NCBI GenBank assembly: GCA_031259965.1
Contig: JAIRKT010000007.1
Coordinates: forward strand, 1-38,372
Length of the DNA stretch: 38,372 bases
From: Christensenellaceae bacterium
GTDB taxonomy: Bacteria > Bacillota > Clostridia > Christensenellales > DTU072
Direction: 5' to 3'
The translations under genes and the position numbers were made by a program. The notes below the pieces were generated by a model, which saw nothing but the letters and a program-made list of their open reading frames with translations, had not been told where the DNA came from and did not search any database. Shown here piece by piece: positions 26,364 to 36,405 of the stretch; position 1 is the first letter of the stretch; the number at the start of each line of letters is the position of its first letter.

Positions 26364-26768
26364 CTACTTATTAGCTTTCCTGCTTCTAATATTTACAGAA
26401 ACTATACCTGTAATTGCACCAATTGCAACATCCGATGCAATGTCATAAATTGAAAATGTATTATTTTTTAAACTCCCACCCAAAACTAGAAATACTAATA
26501 TGGATATTAAAGAAAATATGAGCCCAGTAGCGCCACCCTTTAGGACGCCACCACTTTTTTCCCTAAATCCAAAAATAATTCCAAGCGATACCGCCATAAG
26601 TTTAATGATTTGAACCAGTGGATAAATTACCTTTTCACTGAAGCCTATAACCTTTATTAAAATTGAAAGTATCAATGCAAGTATTAAACAAATAACTAAA
26701 GCTAAAAGCGCTCCCTTTACAATGTCGACCATTGTGTTTTTTTTAAATAAAATTGATAGCTTGCTCAT
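26364..26768 (-). CDS. TIGR04086-like small membrane protein
   Basis: A 134-residue protein with about four hydrophobic helices: residues 16-39, 47-67 (including SLGIIFGFREKSGG), 73-95, and a shorter one near 107-125. The order and the GG-containing loop after the second helix match the TIGR04086 family of small membrane proteins common in clostridia and bacilli, whose function is unknown. The start is fixed by AAGGAG (complement of 26774-26779) 5 bases before ATG 26768. A GTG two codons upstream overlaps that RBS and is unlikely. It ends 2 bases from the convergent glycosidase-like gene. Confidence 0.75.
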   Translation of the reverse strand: MSKLSILFKKNTMVDIVKGALLALVICLILALILSILIKVIGFSEKVIYPLVQIIKLMAVSLGIIFGFREKSGGVLKGGATGLIFSLISILVFLVLGGSLKNNTFSIYDIASDVAIGAITGIVSVNIRSRKANK

Positions 26769-27087
26769 TTTCACTCCTTAACGTAATAACTTATTCAGTA
26801 TATATTATATATTAGAGAAGTTGAATTTATGATTGAATTTGACAAATTTGATCACTCTTGAATTCTTGGTGTTCACTATTTGTGTGCAAACAAAAGTGTT
26901 TTTTAAGGGATTTAGATTTATTTTTTGCTGATATTTGTTATATTTGTATTATTCTCTTGAATAAAAGCAGTTAATATGATATTATATTACAATAACTTAA
27001 ATTATTTTGAGTTAATGTATTGATTGTGGCATTCTCAGTTTGTTGAATTTGCTTCTCTTCATAACTCTATATTTTTAGGAAAATAAT
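26769..27087. other. Divergent intergenic region
   Basis: It holds the RBS/leader of the minus-strand membrane gene and the promoter of the lipoprotein (26957-26985). Nothing else was recognised. Confidence 0.5.
26957..26985 (+). promoter_or_regulatory. Candidate promoter of the lipoprotein gene
   Basis: TTGAAT (26957-26962) and TATTAT (26980-26985) are 17 bases apart, about 100 bases before the start codon. Confidence 0.5.
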
Positions 27088-27759
27088 ATGAAAAAGATCT
27101 CAATCTCAATCTTAATTTTGCTCCTGCTAGTCTTAACAGTTATTATTACGGCTTGCGGTGAGTCCAGCAAAAAAACCGAAGCACGCTATGAAGTGGATTC
27201 GATTCAAGTTGTGAATTTTCCTACCTCACTAAATATAGGAGATCCTCTACCACAGTACATCACCCTGCAAGTTATATATAAAGATAAAAGCGGCCCTAAA
27301 GATGGAAATGGCGATTATATAGAACAACAGACACTTAGCCTCACGGAATCTATGATTAAGGGATTTAGCACAGACGTCGCTGGCATATGTGAAGTTGAAA
27401 TTCATTTTGCAAATCTAATGATCCCTGCTTCTTTTGTGGTAAATGACACTATTACAATGGTGGCGCTCGATGCTAAGTCTTGGAAATATGAATATTATCT
27501 AAATGAACCGTTTCAAGAAAATGGTTTGGTACTGATATCATATAAAAGTGGTTCGATCACGAGCACAACGTACAATCCACAGGAAGCTCCTGGTGGATTT
27601 ACCACAGCTAATGCAGGCGACTATAGCATAAAAATTAAACTATTTGATTTTGATGTAACCTATTTTTATACTGTAGTAGATCAAGAGCAACCAACGGAAA
27701 ACCCACCAGATGATCCGCAACAACCATCAGAAGATAATCCAACATCTCCACCAGAGTAA
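27088..27759 (+). CDS. Lipoprotein with two Ig-like beta domains and Pro-rich tail
   Basis: Residues 1-22 form a lipoprotein signal peptide (KK, long Leu/Ile core) with lipobox ITAC and the modified Cys at C23. The mature protein (about 200 residues) has two stretches of bacterial Ig-like pattern. Residues 39-117 run from an IQVVNFPTSLNIGDPLPQ opening to a closing FVVND. Residues 124-195 end in AGDYSIKIKLFDFDVTYFYTV. A Pro/Asp/Gln/Ser tail (196-223) ends in TSPPE. It should sit on the outer face of the membrane. The function is unknown; such domains usually bind or space. The gene stands alone with an AGGAAA RBS and its own candidate promoter. Confidence 0.82.
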   Translation: MKKISISILILLLLVLTVIITACGESSKKTEARYEVDSIQVVNFPTSLNIGDPLPQYITLQVIYKDKSGPKDGNGDYIEQQTLSLTESMIKGFSTDVAGICEVEIHFANLMIPASFVVNDTITMVALDAKSWKYEYYLNEPFQENGLVLISYKSGSITSTTYNPQEAPGGFTTANAGDYSIKIKLFDFDVTYFYTVVDQEQPTENPPDDPQQPSEDNPTSPPE

Positions 27760-28129
27760 TCCTTGTGTTTTTCTTTAAATTTAATTTTATTTATTTCCTT
27801 TATGTGATTGAATATATCTTTTGACATGCCACTAGTTTCTTTCTTTTGCTAATGCGTAAAAGTATTAGTTTGAAGCAAGTTAAAAATGAAATTATATGGA
27901 GTAATTTGCTGCACAATAATTCGCAGATACATGCACCTCAAAAGCCTTATTTTAAGTGAAAGGAGTGGCTATCTAGTTTTTGTTTCATCCGTATGCCTTC
28001 TCTTTTTAATCCTTGTTTTAGTTTTCTAATAACAATGAAGATTTCCATATTCTTGTTAGCAACTCTGGAATTCTATAATATTATCCAACTTTTTACATTG
28101 TATTTAACTATAACCCAATTCAATAAAAC
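27760..28129. other. Intergenic stretch after the lipoprotein gene
   Basis: Between two convergent genes; AT-rich. No gene was found, and no hairpin strong enough to call a terminator. Confidence 0.45.
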
Positions 28130-29269
28130 TTAACTCTCTTTGTTCACTTCTAATATTTCTCTAAAAAGTGTTTTTGCTGCTTCAATTAACTCATTTCTAG
28201 CACATATTCGTAATTCAGATTGGGTTCTGCCTTCTTTTGTGGAGCTCTTATATGCTTTAATGTTATGTTCTTTAAGTATGGATTCATCAACATCCAAACA
28301 TCCACAAATCGCATAAATAGGTAGTGCATGTTTTTTTGCTAGCGTTGCCAGTTTTCCTACTACCTTCCCCGAAAAAGATTGTTTATCTAGTTTGCCTTCG
28401 CCCGTTATAATAATGTCCGCATCTTTCATTGTTTCTTCAAGGCCCGAAATATTAAGAATCATGTCAAATCCTGACATTAAATCTGAATTCAAAAAGGCTT
28501 TGCAACCCATTCCTAATCCGCCAGCAGCACCGCCTCCTTTTAGTTTTGAAAAATTACACCTAAATAGTCCACTTAATAGCCCACAAAAATGTTTCATTCC
28601 AGACTCCAACTTATTAACAATTTCAGAAGTTGTCGCGCCTTTTTGTGGTGAAAACACAACGCTTGCGCCATTTGTTCCATAAGGCAGTGCCTCGACATCA
28701 CACAATGCTATGATATTAACACCATTTAGTTTTTTTTGCAAAGATGATTTTTCGATGTGTTTTATTTTATCAAGAGTGCCACCACGTGGTAAAAATTCAA
28801 AAAATTCATCATCATAAAATTTATACCCTAATGCAGCTGCCATGCCAGCCCCACCATCATTTGTCGAACTCCCGCCCAAGGATAGTGCAATATTACTAAT
28901 TCCCCTATTCAATGCGTCTAAAATCACATCTCCTATTCCATACGACGTGGTTATAAGTGGATCTTTTTTTTCTCCTACTAAGTTTAAACCTATGACAGAG
29001 GCCGATTCAATAAAGGCTAGTGACATGTCTGAAACAAAATACTCAACATCTATGAGATTCATAAAAGGATCATGTGCTTTTGTGATTACAGTCCCACCTT
29101 TTTGATATAGTTTTATACATTCTAATGCTGAATCACCGCCATCTGACAATGGTTTAAAGCAAAATTCACTACTGGGCATAAGCGTTTGCCCAACATCAGT
29201 TAATATTTCAGCCACTTCTAAAGCAGTTAATGTTCCTTTAAAACTATCTGGTGCTATTATTATTTTCAT
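28130..29269 (-). CDS. glxK: Glycerate kinase (type I, GlxK/GarK family)
   Basis: It phosphorylates glycerate with ATP to phosphoglycerate, linking glyoxylate or serine breakdown with glycolysis. At 379 residues it has the standard family length. The family opening IIIAPDSFKGTLTALEVA is intact. Later come PLSDGGDSALE (the ADGGEGT region, slightly altered), GGSSTNDGGAGMAAALG, and the GGGAAGGLGMG and GEGKLDKQSFSGKVVG motifs that form the substrate and ATP sites. A GAGGA stands 12 bases before the ATG. No glyoxylate genes lie nearby and it appears to be a single-gene unit. The symbol is by family; the E. coli paralogues cannot be told apart here. Confidence 0.93.
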   Translation of the reverse strand: MKIIIAPDSFKGTLTALEVAEILTDVGQTLMPSSEFCFKPLSDGGDSALECIKLYQKGGTVITKAHDPFMNLIDVEYFVSDMSLAFIESASVIGLNLVGEKKDPLITTSYGIGDVILDALNRGISNIALSLGGSSTNDGGAGMAAALGYKFYDDEFFEFLPRGGTLDKIKHIEKSSLQKKLNGVNIIALCDVEALPYGTNGASVVFSPQKGATTSEIVNKLESGMKHFCGLLSGLFRCNFSKLKGGGAAGGLGMGCKAFLNSDLMSGFDMILNISGLEETMKDADIIITGEGKLDKQSFSGKVVGKLATLAKKHALPIYAICGCLDVDESILKEHNIKAYKSSTKEGRTQSELRICARNELIEAAKTLFREILEVNKES

Positions 29270-31112
29270 TTATATATTAATCCTCAGTTTTCTTTAATAA
29301 CAAAATTAACAGGCAGAGCTCTTTCAAAATTGCTACTAGCTCATTATTATTGCTCTCTGCTCTTAAATCTAAATTTTGTGAAGCACTTATAGCCCTACCT
29401 AAAAATTATGCTATTACACAATTTTAAACAATTCATCATTCATAATACATAAACACCTCATCTGCTTTCAAAGGAGGCCCTCAATAGAATGTGACCAGCT
29501 TCACTACTTGCAAACAATCCTTCATTGCATTTTCTATTTAAACAACCACTCAATCCGAAAATAGATTAACATTCATTGCCTAGCTACGATTTAGCGGCTC
29601 TTTTATCGTCCATTGTTAGTAAATTCTCATTTTTTATAGCCATCGTTTTTTGCGCTAAAGTCAAACGAATTCTCGCATCAAGCGTAGTTTAAATTTATCC
29701 TTATTATAATCATTGAACACTCTATCGCTCAGTTTGCCAATAATAATCAATATCACTATCTACCAAAACCTTCATCACACAAAAAACTATCATGTTTTCG
29801 GCCACCGTTTGAGCGCATTTAAAACCACCATCTGCATGAAACTTAAAGGCATTCTCTAAGTGTAGCTCTGTTGTACTTTTTTGTAACAGATTCATATTGC
29901 TAATCACGCATTGATTATTAGAAAGTATAGCAAAAACTATGCAATATTGTCAAGTATCGAATAAACTATATCGCAGAAATTTCAAGCCTATGGCAAAACT
30001 TCATTTAAAGCTAATTCTGCTATCAAAAATTGTCTATAAAGATAAAAAGGCGCACGATATAGATAAAGGGTTTAAAAAGCAATATTGTTATTTGCATCGT
30101 TTTTAACTTTCTATTAATCTTAATATCTATGCAAATCAAATTATTAACAAATTAATCGCTACCAACCCAAATAACACCTGTTTAAATATCTTTGTGCATT
30201 TCACAATTCCACTTGTGATAGACAAGCGCGTTTTTTGCAAAAAAATTCTGTAAATTAGCAATATAATCATTAATGAGTGATTTCAAATATGACTTTTTGC
30301 AAATTAGTTGATTTTTTATGCTTTTAAATGTTGCTTTTTTTTAATTAATGTTATATAATATTAACAACGTAATAAATACTACGATTTTCATAGTTTGTTG
30401 TCTGTTAAATGTTAAATTCATTTCGTATTCTTGAAATATTACATTACAAGCTACAAAGAGCAAAAATCTAAAATCGTTACTTAACTAGATTAAAGTTTAT
30501 TAATTACTTCTTAAACATTTTATCTATTAATAACCACAATCACTTTAAAAACTTCCATTAGATAGGAATGTTCATTGAATTCGTTGTTTTATTAATTCAA
30601 TGCTGGCCGTTAAGGTCTTTCATAGTTGTTTATCAAATAAATTTTTTACAGTAACCACAAAGATTTATGATAAGCGACTACAATTTTACAAATCCAAAAT
30701 CCCTTGCTAATCTATGGAAACTTAATCGGAGAAAAATTATAGAGACTTAAAAGACAAACTTTTGTTTTCTGTCGTCTATCAAAAAAGCAGAATTGTAACC
30801 ACTTATTTACGACGCCCTGGTTCAATAAAGTTCTGTTCTTAAAATAGACTAATTCCAAAATTAACTCATTTTAATATTTCAAAATGTTACTCTGTTTTTA
30901 GTGTGCAACCCACGTTACACTAACAACTCAAATTCAACTGCTTTTATACAGACGTGTTTTGAAAATATTAATCTCGCTTAAAATTACTAAAGTGATCTGC
31001 ACAGTCATATTGTTAAATTAAAGATCCTATCTCTAAAATGTTGCAAACAAAATAAGAATTTTAATGCAATATTATACTCAGAGATCTAAGACAAGGAAAG
31101 GTATTTCTAATA
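29270..31112. other. 1.8-kb AT-rich stretch without convincing genes
   Basis: It lies between glycerate kinase (minus) and the MBL-fold gene (plus). Stop codons crowd all frames. Two short protein-like pieces occur on the minus strand: residues coded by 29722-29895, and a start-less run of about 35 codons across roughly 29479-29575. Both could be remnants of decayed genes. No tRNA, rRNA, riboswitch core or CRISPR repeat was seen. A long RNA gene cannot be excluded by eye. Confidence 0.4.
29722..29895 (-). pseudogene. Possible remnant of a C_GCAxxG_C_C-type gene (weak)
   Basis: From the ATG at 29895 the minus strand reads 57 residues, including the segment HADGGFKCAQTVAEN. This is reminiscent of the opening of C_GCAxxG_C_C family proteins, which are about 140 residues long. 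The rest of that family's sequence is absent and there is no RBS. If real, it is a truncated relic; it may equally be chance. Confidence 0.2.
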
Positions 31113-31763
31113 ATGAAAATTGAATGGTTAGGTTTTAGTTCATACAGACTGATCGAAAGTACAGGTTTAAGTATTATTACGGATCCTTATAAATTGGAAA
31201 AAACAGGAGTCGAATTCCCACAAGTAACAGCGGATGCGGTTACTATAAGTCACAAGCAATTTGATGCTTCAGTTGTAAAAAATGGAGTTAATGGAAAACT
31301 CATAATTGAGACCCCTGGGTTTCATGAACTAGATGGAGTTAGATTAAGTGGTTTCCTAAGTTATAGGGATTCAGACAAAGGCAAAGAACGTGGGCGAAAT
31401 ATAGTTTACAAGGTACGAATGGATGGTGTAGAAATTTGTCATTTGGGCGATATTGGTGAAGATTTATCACCTATGTTAGCTGAACTTATAGGAATGACTA
31501 ATATACTTTTCATTCCTCTAGGTGCTGGTAACACGCTAGATCCAAAAACTGCAAAAGAATATGTTGATATGTTAATGCCAGATGTAGTAATTCCTATGCA
31601 ATCAACTAATCGAGGAGGACACAGATTTGACAATAATTCTATGGGTGAATTTATTGATATGTTTGATGAATCTGATGTAGAATACCTAGGTTCTAATGTT
31701 GTAGAATATGACCGTGCCGACTTCGATGGTGATAAAACTAAGGTTCTTATTTTTAAACGCTAA
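31113..31763 (+). CDS. Metallo-beta-lactamase-fold protein lacking most zinc ligands
   Basis: A 216-residue protein aligned by eye with the UlaG-like/Lactamase_B_3 branch: MKIEWLGFSSYRL, ITDPY, VTISH, LSGFLSYRD, RGRNIVYKVRMDGVEICHLGD, IPLGAGNTLD and VVIPM. The zinc motif HxHxDH reads H47-K-Q49-F-D51-A52, so the second and third His are gone. The His expected in IPMH is Q163, and the early GHS(C) reads GFSS. Only H47, D51, H110 and D113 remain. Hydrolase activity of the standard kind is therefore doubtful. The start follows an AAGGAAAGG RBS. The gene has no close neighbours. It could be a folded but non-catalytic protein or use another chemistry. Confidence 0.82.
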   Translation: MKIEWLGFSSYRLIESTGLSIITDPYKLEKTGVEFPQVTADAVTISHKQFDASVVKNGVNGKLIIETPGFHELDGVRLSGFLSYRDSDKGKERGRNIVYKVRMDGVEICHLGDIGEDLSPMLAELIGMTNILFIPLGAGNTLDPKTAKEYVDMLMPDVVIPMQSTNRGGHRFDNNSMGEFIDMFDESDVEYLGSNVVEYDRADFDGDKTKVLIFKR

Positions 31764-32160
31764 TCGTTCTACATATTTTAAGATGGCTCGCGCCTGCATG
31801 CCTTATATATAATATATTAAACCCTATTATGTTACAAAGAACCAAACTCAATCAAAACTTGCGATTTTATAAACCAATAGCAAATCACATAAATAATGTA
31901 ATTTGTCAGTTTAAACTGTTTTTATTAAATCGACATTCTCAATCTATAACTAAGACGCATAATTCGTCTGCGCTGGATTAATAATTAACTAGTACTATTT
32001 TCAACTGGTACTATAACAAACACGCCTTAATTTGCATCTGTTTTGAAATTTACAAATTTTAAAAAAATGCTATCTTAACATTATCAAATATTTTATATCG
32101 ATTAAAGATCGTTATACCAATATTTAAATAAATTTAAATATATAATGGAGACATATATAC
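31764..32160. other. Intergenic region before rho
   Basis: The region carries two short inverted repeats, AGACG/CGTCT near 31952 and TAGTAC/GTACTA near 31990-32014. Their meaning is unknown. A rho leader often carries autoregulatory Rho sites, but none can be seen from sequence alone. No gene was found. Confidence 0.4.
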
Positions 32161-34341
32161 ATGGAAAATATTTCTCGAGATGAACTCGAAAAAATGGGTG
32201 TATGGGTACTACGTGACCTTGCACGCAAGAACGGCTTGAATGCCACAGGCATGAGGAAAGCTGAATTAGTAAACCTAATTTACGAAAAGCAAAATTCTGC
32301 AAATACTTCTTTCTCTAAAAGTCCTGATGCTACAGTAAATGTTGACGCGCCCGAATCACAAAGCGATGATCCGATTAAAAAAAGATCATTAAGACCCTAT
32401 AAACCAGATTTGGAAACAATAATGCCTATTATTACAAGCAATCCAAATACCACACAACCTGAATTCTCAAATTACCAGGTTAATGATCCATTCCTAGGAC
32501 AAAATCTTCTCAAGAACGAAAGTCCACAGGCTCCTCAATTTCAAAAACCTGTAGCGCACAATCCAGCACCCACCCACATCCCACAATCGCATTATGCGCC
32601 ACCTAGTCAACTACCAAGGCAGGAGATGCAACAATCAACTTTTCAACAATCTCCACCACGCCAATTCGCTCCTTATAGTTCACCTCAAAACACGAGACCT
32701 CATTATTCGCCAAATTCTTCAGGTTATAGTCCTGAGCATACACAAATGCCATATAACCAAAATCCACAATCGACACATGAGCGCCCTCATTATCAACAAA
32801 CATTATCATATGGAATTCCTCCTCAACCCAATCAATATCAACGTGAGGCACCACGCAGTTATCAACCAATGGGAAATGCCCCACAACAGAGACCTCCATA
32901 TTCCGCCCCGCCGCAACGCAATCCGATGCAGCAAGCCAGACCTCAACAAAGACCTCCTTATAACAACGATTCGCAGCATCAGTTTTCACAAAACAGAGCA
33001 CCAGGAGGTAGCTCACAACAAAGACCACAATCTAGGCCACCTCAACGCAATCCCATGTCACAATCGATGTCACGAGCACCGCGTGATATGAAAAGTTCGT
33101 CTTATGAGCCAAGACCGCGAATTAACAATGACACAAGAAATTTCATTCAATCTGAAAATCACAATGAAGTTAAACCCACTGAACAATCAACAGAAACACT
33201 AGAATTAAGATCTGGCGTTTTAGAAATATGTCCAGATGGATTTGGTTTTTTAAGAGCCTCTAATTATCAGCAAGGCGAGCGCGATGCATACATCGCAGCG
33301 GTAAAAATTAAAAAATATGGTCTCAGAAAAGGTGATTATGTTGTAGCACAAGTACGAAAAATCACTGACAACAGACCTTGGAATGTTGTTGAAGTAGACT
33401 CTATAAATGGTCAAACACCAGAGGTTGCTGCAACAAGACCAAATTTTGATTCTCTAACTCCTATATTCCCTGATTCGCGATATACCCTAGAACTTCCTAC
33501 ATCAAAAAATGATTATGCTATTCGTGCTATTGATCTTGTAGCACCTATAGGCAAAGGACAAAGAGGTATGATTGTAAGCCCACCTAAAGCTGGAAAAACA
33601 ACACTCCTCAAAAAAATTGCACATAGTATCTCTGCAAACTATCCCGAAGCACATTTGATTGTACTTTTGGTTGATGAACGGCCTGAAGAAGTAACTGATA
33701 TGCAAAGAAGTATCAGCGGTGAAGTGGTATATTCAACATTTGATGAAATGCCTGATCATCACACAAAGGCAGCTGAAATGGTGCTCGAACGCGCAAAGCG
33801 CCTAACCGAATTAGGAAAGGACGTTGTTATTATTATGGATAGTTTGACACGACTAGCGCGTGCATACAACCTAGTAATTACACCTACAGGAAAAACACTA
33901 AGTGGTGGTATTGATCCAGGTTCACTTCACAATCCTAAACGCTTTTTTGGTGCCGCTCGTAACATCGAAAACGGTGGTAGTTTAACAATAATTGCCACAG
34001 CCCTGATAGACACAGGGAGCAGAATGGATGATGTTATATATGAAGAGTTCAAAGGAACTGGTAACATGGAAATTCACCTTGATCGCAAGCTATCTGAAAA
34101 ACGGATTTTTCCTGCTATTGATCTTAACAGAAGTGGCACACGCCGTGAAGAACTTTTATTAGATCAAAAAGAATTAGATGGCATTTGGGCTATCCGAAAA
34201 ATGCTATCTTCAGGTGAAACACAAGAATCAACTGAATCACTACTTAACTATCTAGTTAAGTCAACAAATAATCGTGAATTCATAGACCAACTTACTGTTA
34301 GAGTAAATCAACTCGCAAAAGAAGGGTTTGTAATGCGTTAA
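32161..34341 (+). CDS. rho: Transcription termination factor Rho with a very long disordered insert
   Basis: A hexameric RNA-dependent ATPase/helicase that ends transcription. Of 726 residues, 1-45 form the Rho N-terminal SAP-like domain ([20 protein letters not shown]). Residues about 46-345 are low-complexity, rich in Gln, Pro, Asn, Ser, Tyr and Arg (for example [17 protein letters not shown]), a size far beyond the E. coli protein's linker. Residues 350-430 are the cold-shock-like RNA-binding domain ([18 protein letters not shown]). The ATPase follows, with Walker [10 protein letters not shown] near 472, Walker [16 protein letters not shown], and [21 protein letters not shown]. The RBS is GGAG with a 12-base gap. 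A strong terminator follows. The insert resembles the Q/N-rich segment of clostridial Rho proteins reported to form prion-like assemblies. Confidence 0.96.
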   Translation: MENISRDELEKMGVWVLRDLARKNGLNATGMRKAELVNLIYEKQNSANTSFSKSPDATVNVDAPESQSDDPIKKRSLRPYKPDLETIMPIITSNPNTTQPEFSNYQVNDPFLGQNLLKNESPQAPQFQKPVAHNPAPTHIPQSHYAPPSQLPRQEMQQSTFQQSPPRQFAPYSSPQNTRPHYSPNSSGYSPEHTQMPYNQNPQSTHERPHYQQTLSYGIPPQPNQYQREAPRSYQPMGNAPQQRPPYSAPPQRNPMQQARPQQRPPYNNDSQHQFSQNRAPGGSSQQRPQSRPPQRNPMSQSMSRAPRDMKSSSYEPRPRINNDTRNFIQSENHNEVKPTEQSTETLELRSGVLEICPDGFGFLRASNYQQGERDAYIAAVKIKKYGLRKGDYVVAQVRKITDNRPWNVVEVDSINGQTPEVAATRPNFDSLTPIFPDSRYTLELPTSKNDYAIRAIDLVAPIGKGQRGMIVSPPKAGKTTLLKKIAHSISANYPEAHLIVLLVDERPEEVTDMQRSISGEVVYSTFDEMPDHHTKAAEMVLERAKRLTELGKDVVIIMDSLTRLARAYNLVITPTGKTLSGGIDPGSLHNPKRFFGAARNIENGGSLTIIATALIDTGSRMDDVIYEEFKGTGNMEIHLDRKLSEKRIFPAIDLNRSGTRREELLLDQKELDGIWAIRKMLSSGETQESTESLLNYLVKSTNNREFIDQLTVRVNQLAKEGFVMR

Positions 34342-34378
34342 ATTAAATAGTTTTTAAAAATTGTTGTTGTTTTGTTCC

Positions 34379-34422
34379 AGAGAATATCCTGGTATAAACA
34401 GGGTATTCTCTATTTTTATTTT
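34379..34422 (+). terminator. Rho-independent terminator after rho
   Basis: An AGAGAATATCCTG arm (34379-34391) pairs with a CAGG-GTATTCTCT arm (34399-34411), with one mismatch, and is followed by ATTTTTATTTT. Confidence 0.9.
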
Positions 34423-34852
34423 AGCTTAGTGATATTTATCTGTATTTCACGGTGTTTACTACAACTACATTTTTTTGCGCGATTGAGCTATAATTCATTA
34501 ATCATTTTATAAAAAGTTATTTTCTTGCTGCTTTTCTTGCAGGTTTTGCAAAATCGTGATATTAATAGTAACATATCTATAAAAGGAATAATTATGTCCC
34601 CGAGTTTTTTAAAAGCAGTTTAATTTTTTTGATATGCTCCACTTTTTTGTGTAAATAATTTGGTAACAATAATTAATTTAATAACTCCTCGCTATACAAA
34701 TTGGGATTTTAAGATACAAGGTCTTTGCCGTGATTGCCATAACAGAAAGCATGGGAAAAGACGAAACATTACGAATTTGCTCGAAAGATTTAACTCAACT
34801 CTGCTTTTAGTATAGAATTAATAAAAATGTTTGGCCTAAGCCAAATTTTACC

Positions 34853-34881
34853 TTGACTCTTGGTTTTATTTTGGGTATAAT
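34853..34881 (+). promoter_or_regulatory. Promoter of the AAA+/DUF4143 gene
   Basis: TTGACT (34853-34858) and TATAAT (34876-34881) are 17 bases apart, about 24 bases before the start and just ahead of a GGGAGG RBS. The leader would be very short. Confidence 0.75.
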
Positions 34882-34904
34882 ATATAAGAAGGGAGGTAAT
34901 CGAC

Positions 34905-36236
34905 ATGAAAGAAAACCTTTTATTTTCGCGGGACACATACCTGCAAACCATTCGAAACGTAATCGGAAGCGAGGACGTAAAGATTATTATTGGAATGCGC
35001 AGAAGCGGTAAAAGCCGTTTTTTGCTATTGTTGCGCAACGATGTCTTAAAAAGGACCGATGCGGAGCATATTATCTATATTAATTTTGAGGATATTGAAT
35101 ACGACAAGCTGAAGGTTTCGGCTACAGCGGCGCACGAGTACATTCTCGACCGCATGAAAGACGATGGAAAATACTATTTGTTTCTTGACGAAATTCAAGA
35201 AGTGACCGAATGGCAGAAGCTCGTCAATTCGCTACGGTTGCGTAATACCGACATATACATTACGGGTTCTAATTCAAAGATTTTTTCTGGCGTGCTTGCC
35301 ACGTATTTAACTGGCCGGTGCTACCCGATGAACATTTATCCGCTTTCGTTTGCGGAGTTTATCGAGTTTAGGAAGCAAAGTGGGCTTTCTAAACTTAAAA
35401 ACGAAATAAAGCCTGGAAGTTCTGATTACGAATATGGGCTGAAGGACGAACTTGCCGAGTATGTCCGCATAGGTGGTTTTCCACTTTTGTCAACGTTCCC
35501 GTATTCACAAAACGATATAAAAACGCTTGTCGAGAGTATTCACAGCACAGCGGTTTTACGCGACGTTATACAGCGAAACGTAATACGCAACACGCAACTG
35601 CTCGAAAAGATAGTGGCGTTTATTTACGATAACATCGGCAGTTTAATTTCCATTACAAATATCGTAAACTACCTAAAAGAGCAAAAGCGAAGCGCGGAAT
35701 ACGAAACGATTGCCAATTATCTTAAAGCGTTAGAGGATGCATATATTGTACAGCGCGCGCAACGCTACGACGTTAAAGGCAAAAAACTGCTCGAAACAAA
35801 CGACAAATACTATATTGCCGACCATTCGTTGCAATACGCCGTCAGAGGAAATCAAATCGATAACTCGTCGGGCGTTTTGGAAAACATTGTGTTTATGGAG
35901 CTTGTTCGCCGCGGATACAAGGTATACGTCGGGAAAATAAATATGGCTGCGTCAAAAAAGAAAAACGAAGACGAGGAAAACAACAAAACGCAAAAAAAGG
36001 CAGTCGACAGAGAAATTGACTTTGTAGCGGAAAAGAACGGTTCAAAGGTTTACGTTCAAGTAACAACAAATTTATTGTCGGAGGATGTTATAGAGCGCGA
36101 GTTTAGGCCGTTAGAAGCAGTGCGCGACCACTACCCAAAATATGTCGTCGTATACGATAGCTTGTTCGTAGGCGGAAACTATAACGGAGTAAAGTGCGTC
36201 ACGCTTAAAGATTTTTTGTTAAAGCAAGAATTGTAA
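34905..36236 (+). CDS. AAA+ ATPase with DUF4143 domain (AAA_14 type)
   Basis: A 443-residue cytoplasmic ATPase of a large, poorly understood family that is patchy in bacteria and often horizontally spread. Walker A is GMRRSGKS (30-37). Walker B LFLDEIQ spans 92-98 with D95/E96, and the ITGSNSKI sensor lies at 119-126. The C-terminal half is DUF4143: RIGGFPLL, ENIVFMELVRRGYKVYVG and VDREIDFVAEKNG, a nuclease-like fold region with the EIDF acid pair. The lead-in is ideal: GGGAGG RBS and a consensus promoter. Its codons are clearly richer in G/C than those of its neighbours, and an IS-like transposase lies next to it, so recent transfer is likely. The function is unknown; roles in mobile DNA or stress have been proposed for relatives. 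Confidence 0.93.
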   Translation: MKENLLFSRDTYLQTIRNVIGSEDVKIIIGMRRSGKSRFLLLLRNDVLKRTDAEHIIYINFEDIEYDKLKVSATAAHEYILDRMKDDGKYYLFLDEIQEVTEWQKLVNSLRLRNTDIYITGSNSKIFSGVLATYLTGRCYPMNIYPLSFAEFIEFRKQSGLSKLKNEIKPGSSDYEYGLKDELAEYVRIGGFPLLSTFPYSQNDIKTLVESIHSTAVLRDVIQRNVIRNTQLLEKIVAFIYDNIGSLISITNIVNYLKEQKRSAEYETIANYLKALEDAYIVQRAQRYDVKGKKLLETNDKYYIADHSLQYAVRGNQIDNSSGVLENIVFMELVRRGYKVYVGKINMAASKKKNEDEENNKTQKKAVDREIDFVAEKNGSKVYVQVTTNLLSEDVIEREFRPLEAVRDHYPKYVVVYDSLFVGGNYNGVKCVTLKDFLLKQEL

Positions 36237-36325
36237 GAGGAAAGCAAAGCCTAACAAAACGAATGACACGACTCCGTTTGAAACCGTGGTTTTGTTTGCT
36301 TTTGCACTTGTGGCGGTTTCACTTC
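36237..36325 (+). terminator. Interrupted inverted repeats after the AAA ATPase gene
   Basis: Just past the stop codon lie two nested dyads: GAGGAA with TTCCTC at the outside, and GAAACCG with CGGTTTC inside. An additional GCAAAGC/GTTTTG...GC pairing is partly possible. The array could act as a terminator or be the border of the transferred segment. Confidence 0.35.
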
Positions 36326-36405
36326 CTCATTCATGTGTTTTGCACTTTTATTTGGACAAACAATTTCCCACCGCATAGCTCTTTGCAGTTTGCTTGCTAA
36401 TGCGA

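Larger units (their letters stand above)
34342..34904. other. Intergenic region between rho and the AAA ATPase gene
   Basis: It holds the rho terminator and, at its end, the strong promoter of the ATPase gene. A 9-codon frame behind AAAGGA (34594-34623) is present but too short to claim as a gene. Confidence 0.5.

Noticed and set aside
32594-33091. Open frames of 141-165 codons overlapping rho in other frames
   Set aside because: They fall exactly in the low-complexity CAA/CCA-rich segment of rho, which removes stops in shifted frames; no RBS and no protein-like pattern.
34594-34623. Nine-codon frame (MSPSFLKAV) behind AAAGGA
   Set aside because: Too short to separate from chance; no regulated gene or attenuator follows it directly.
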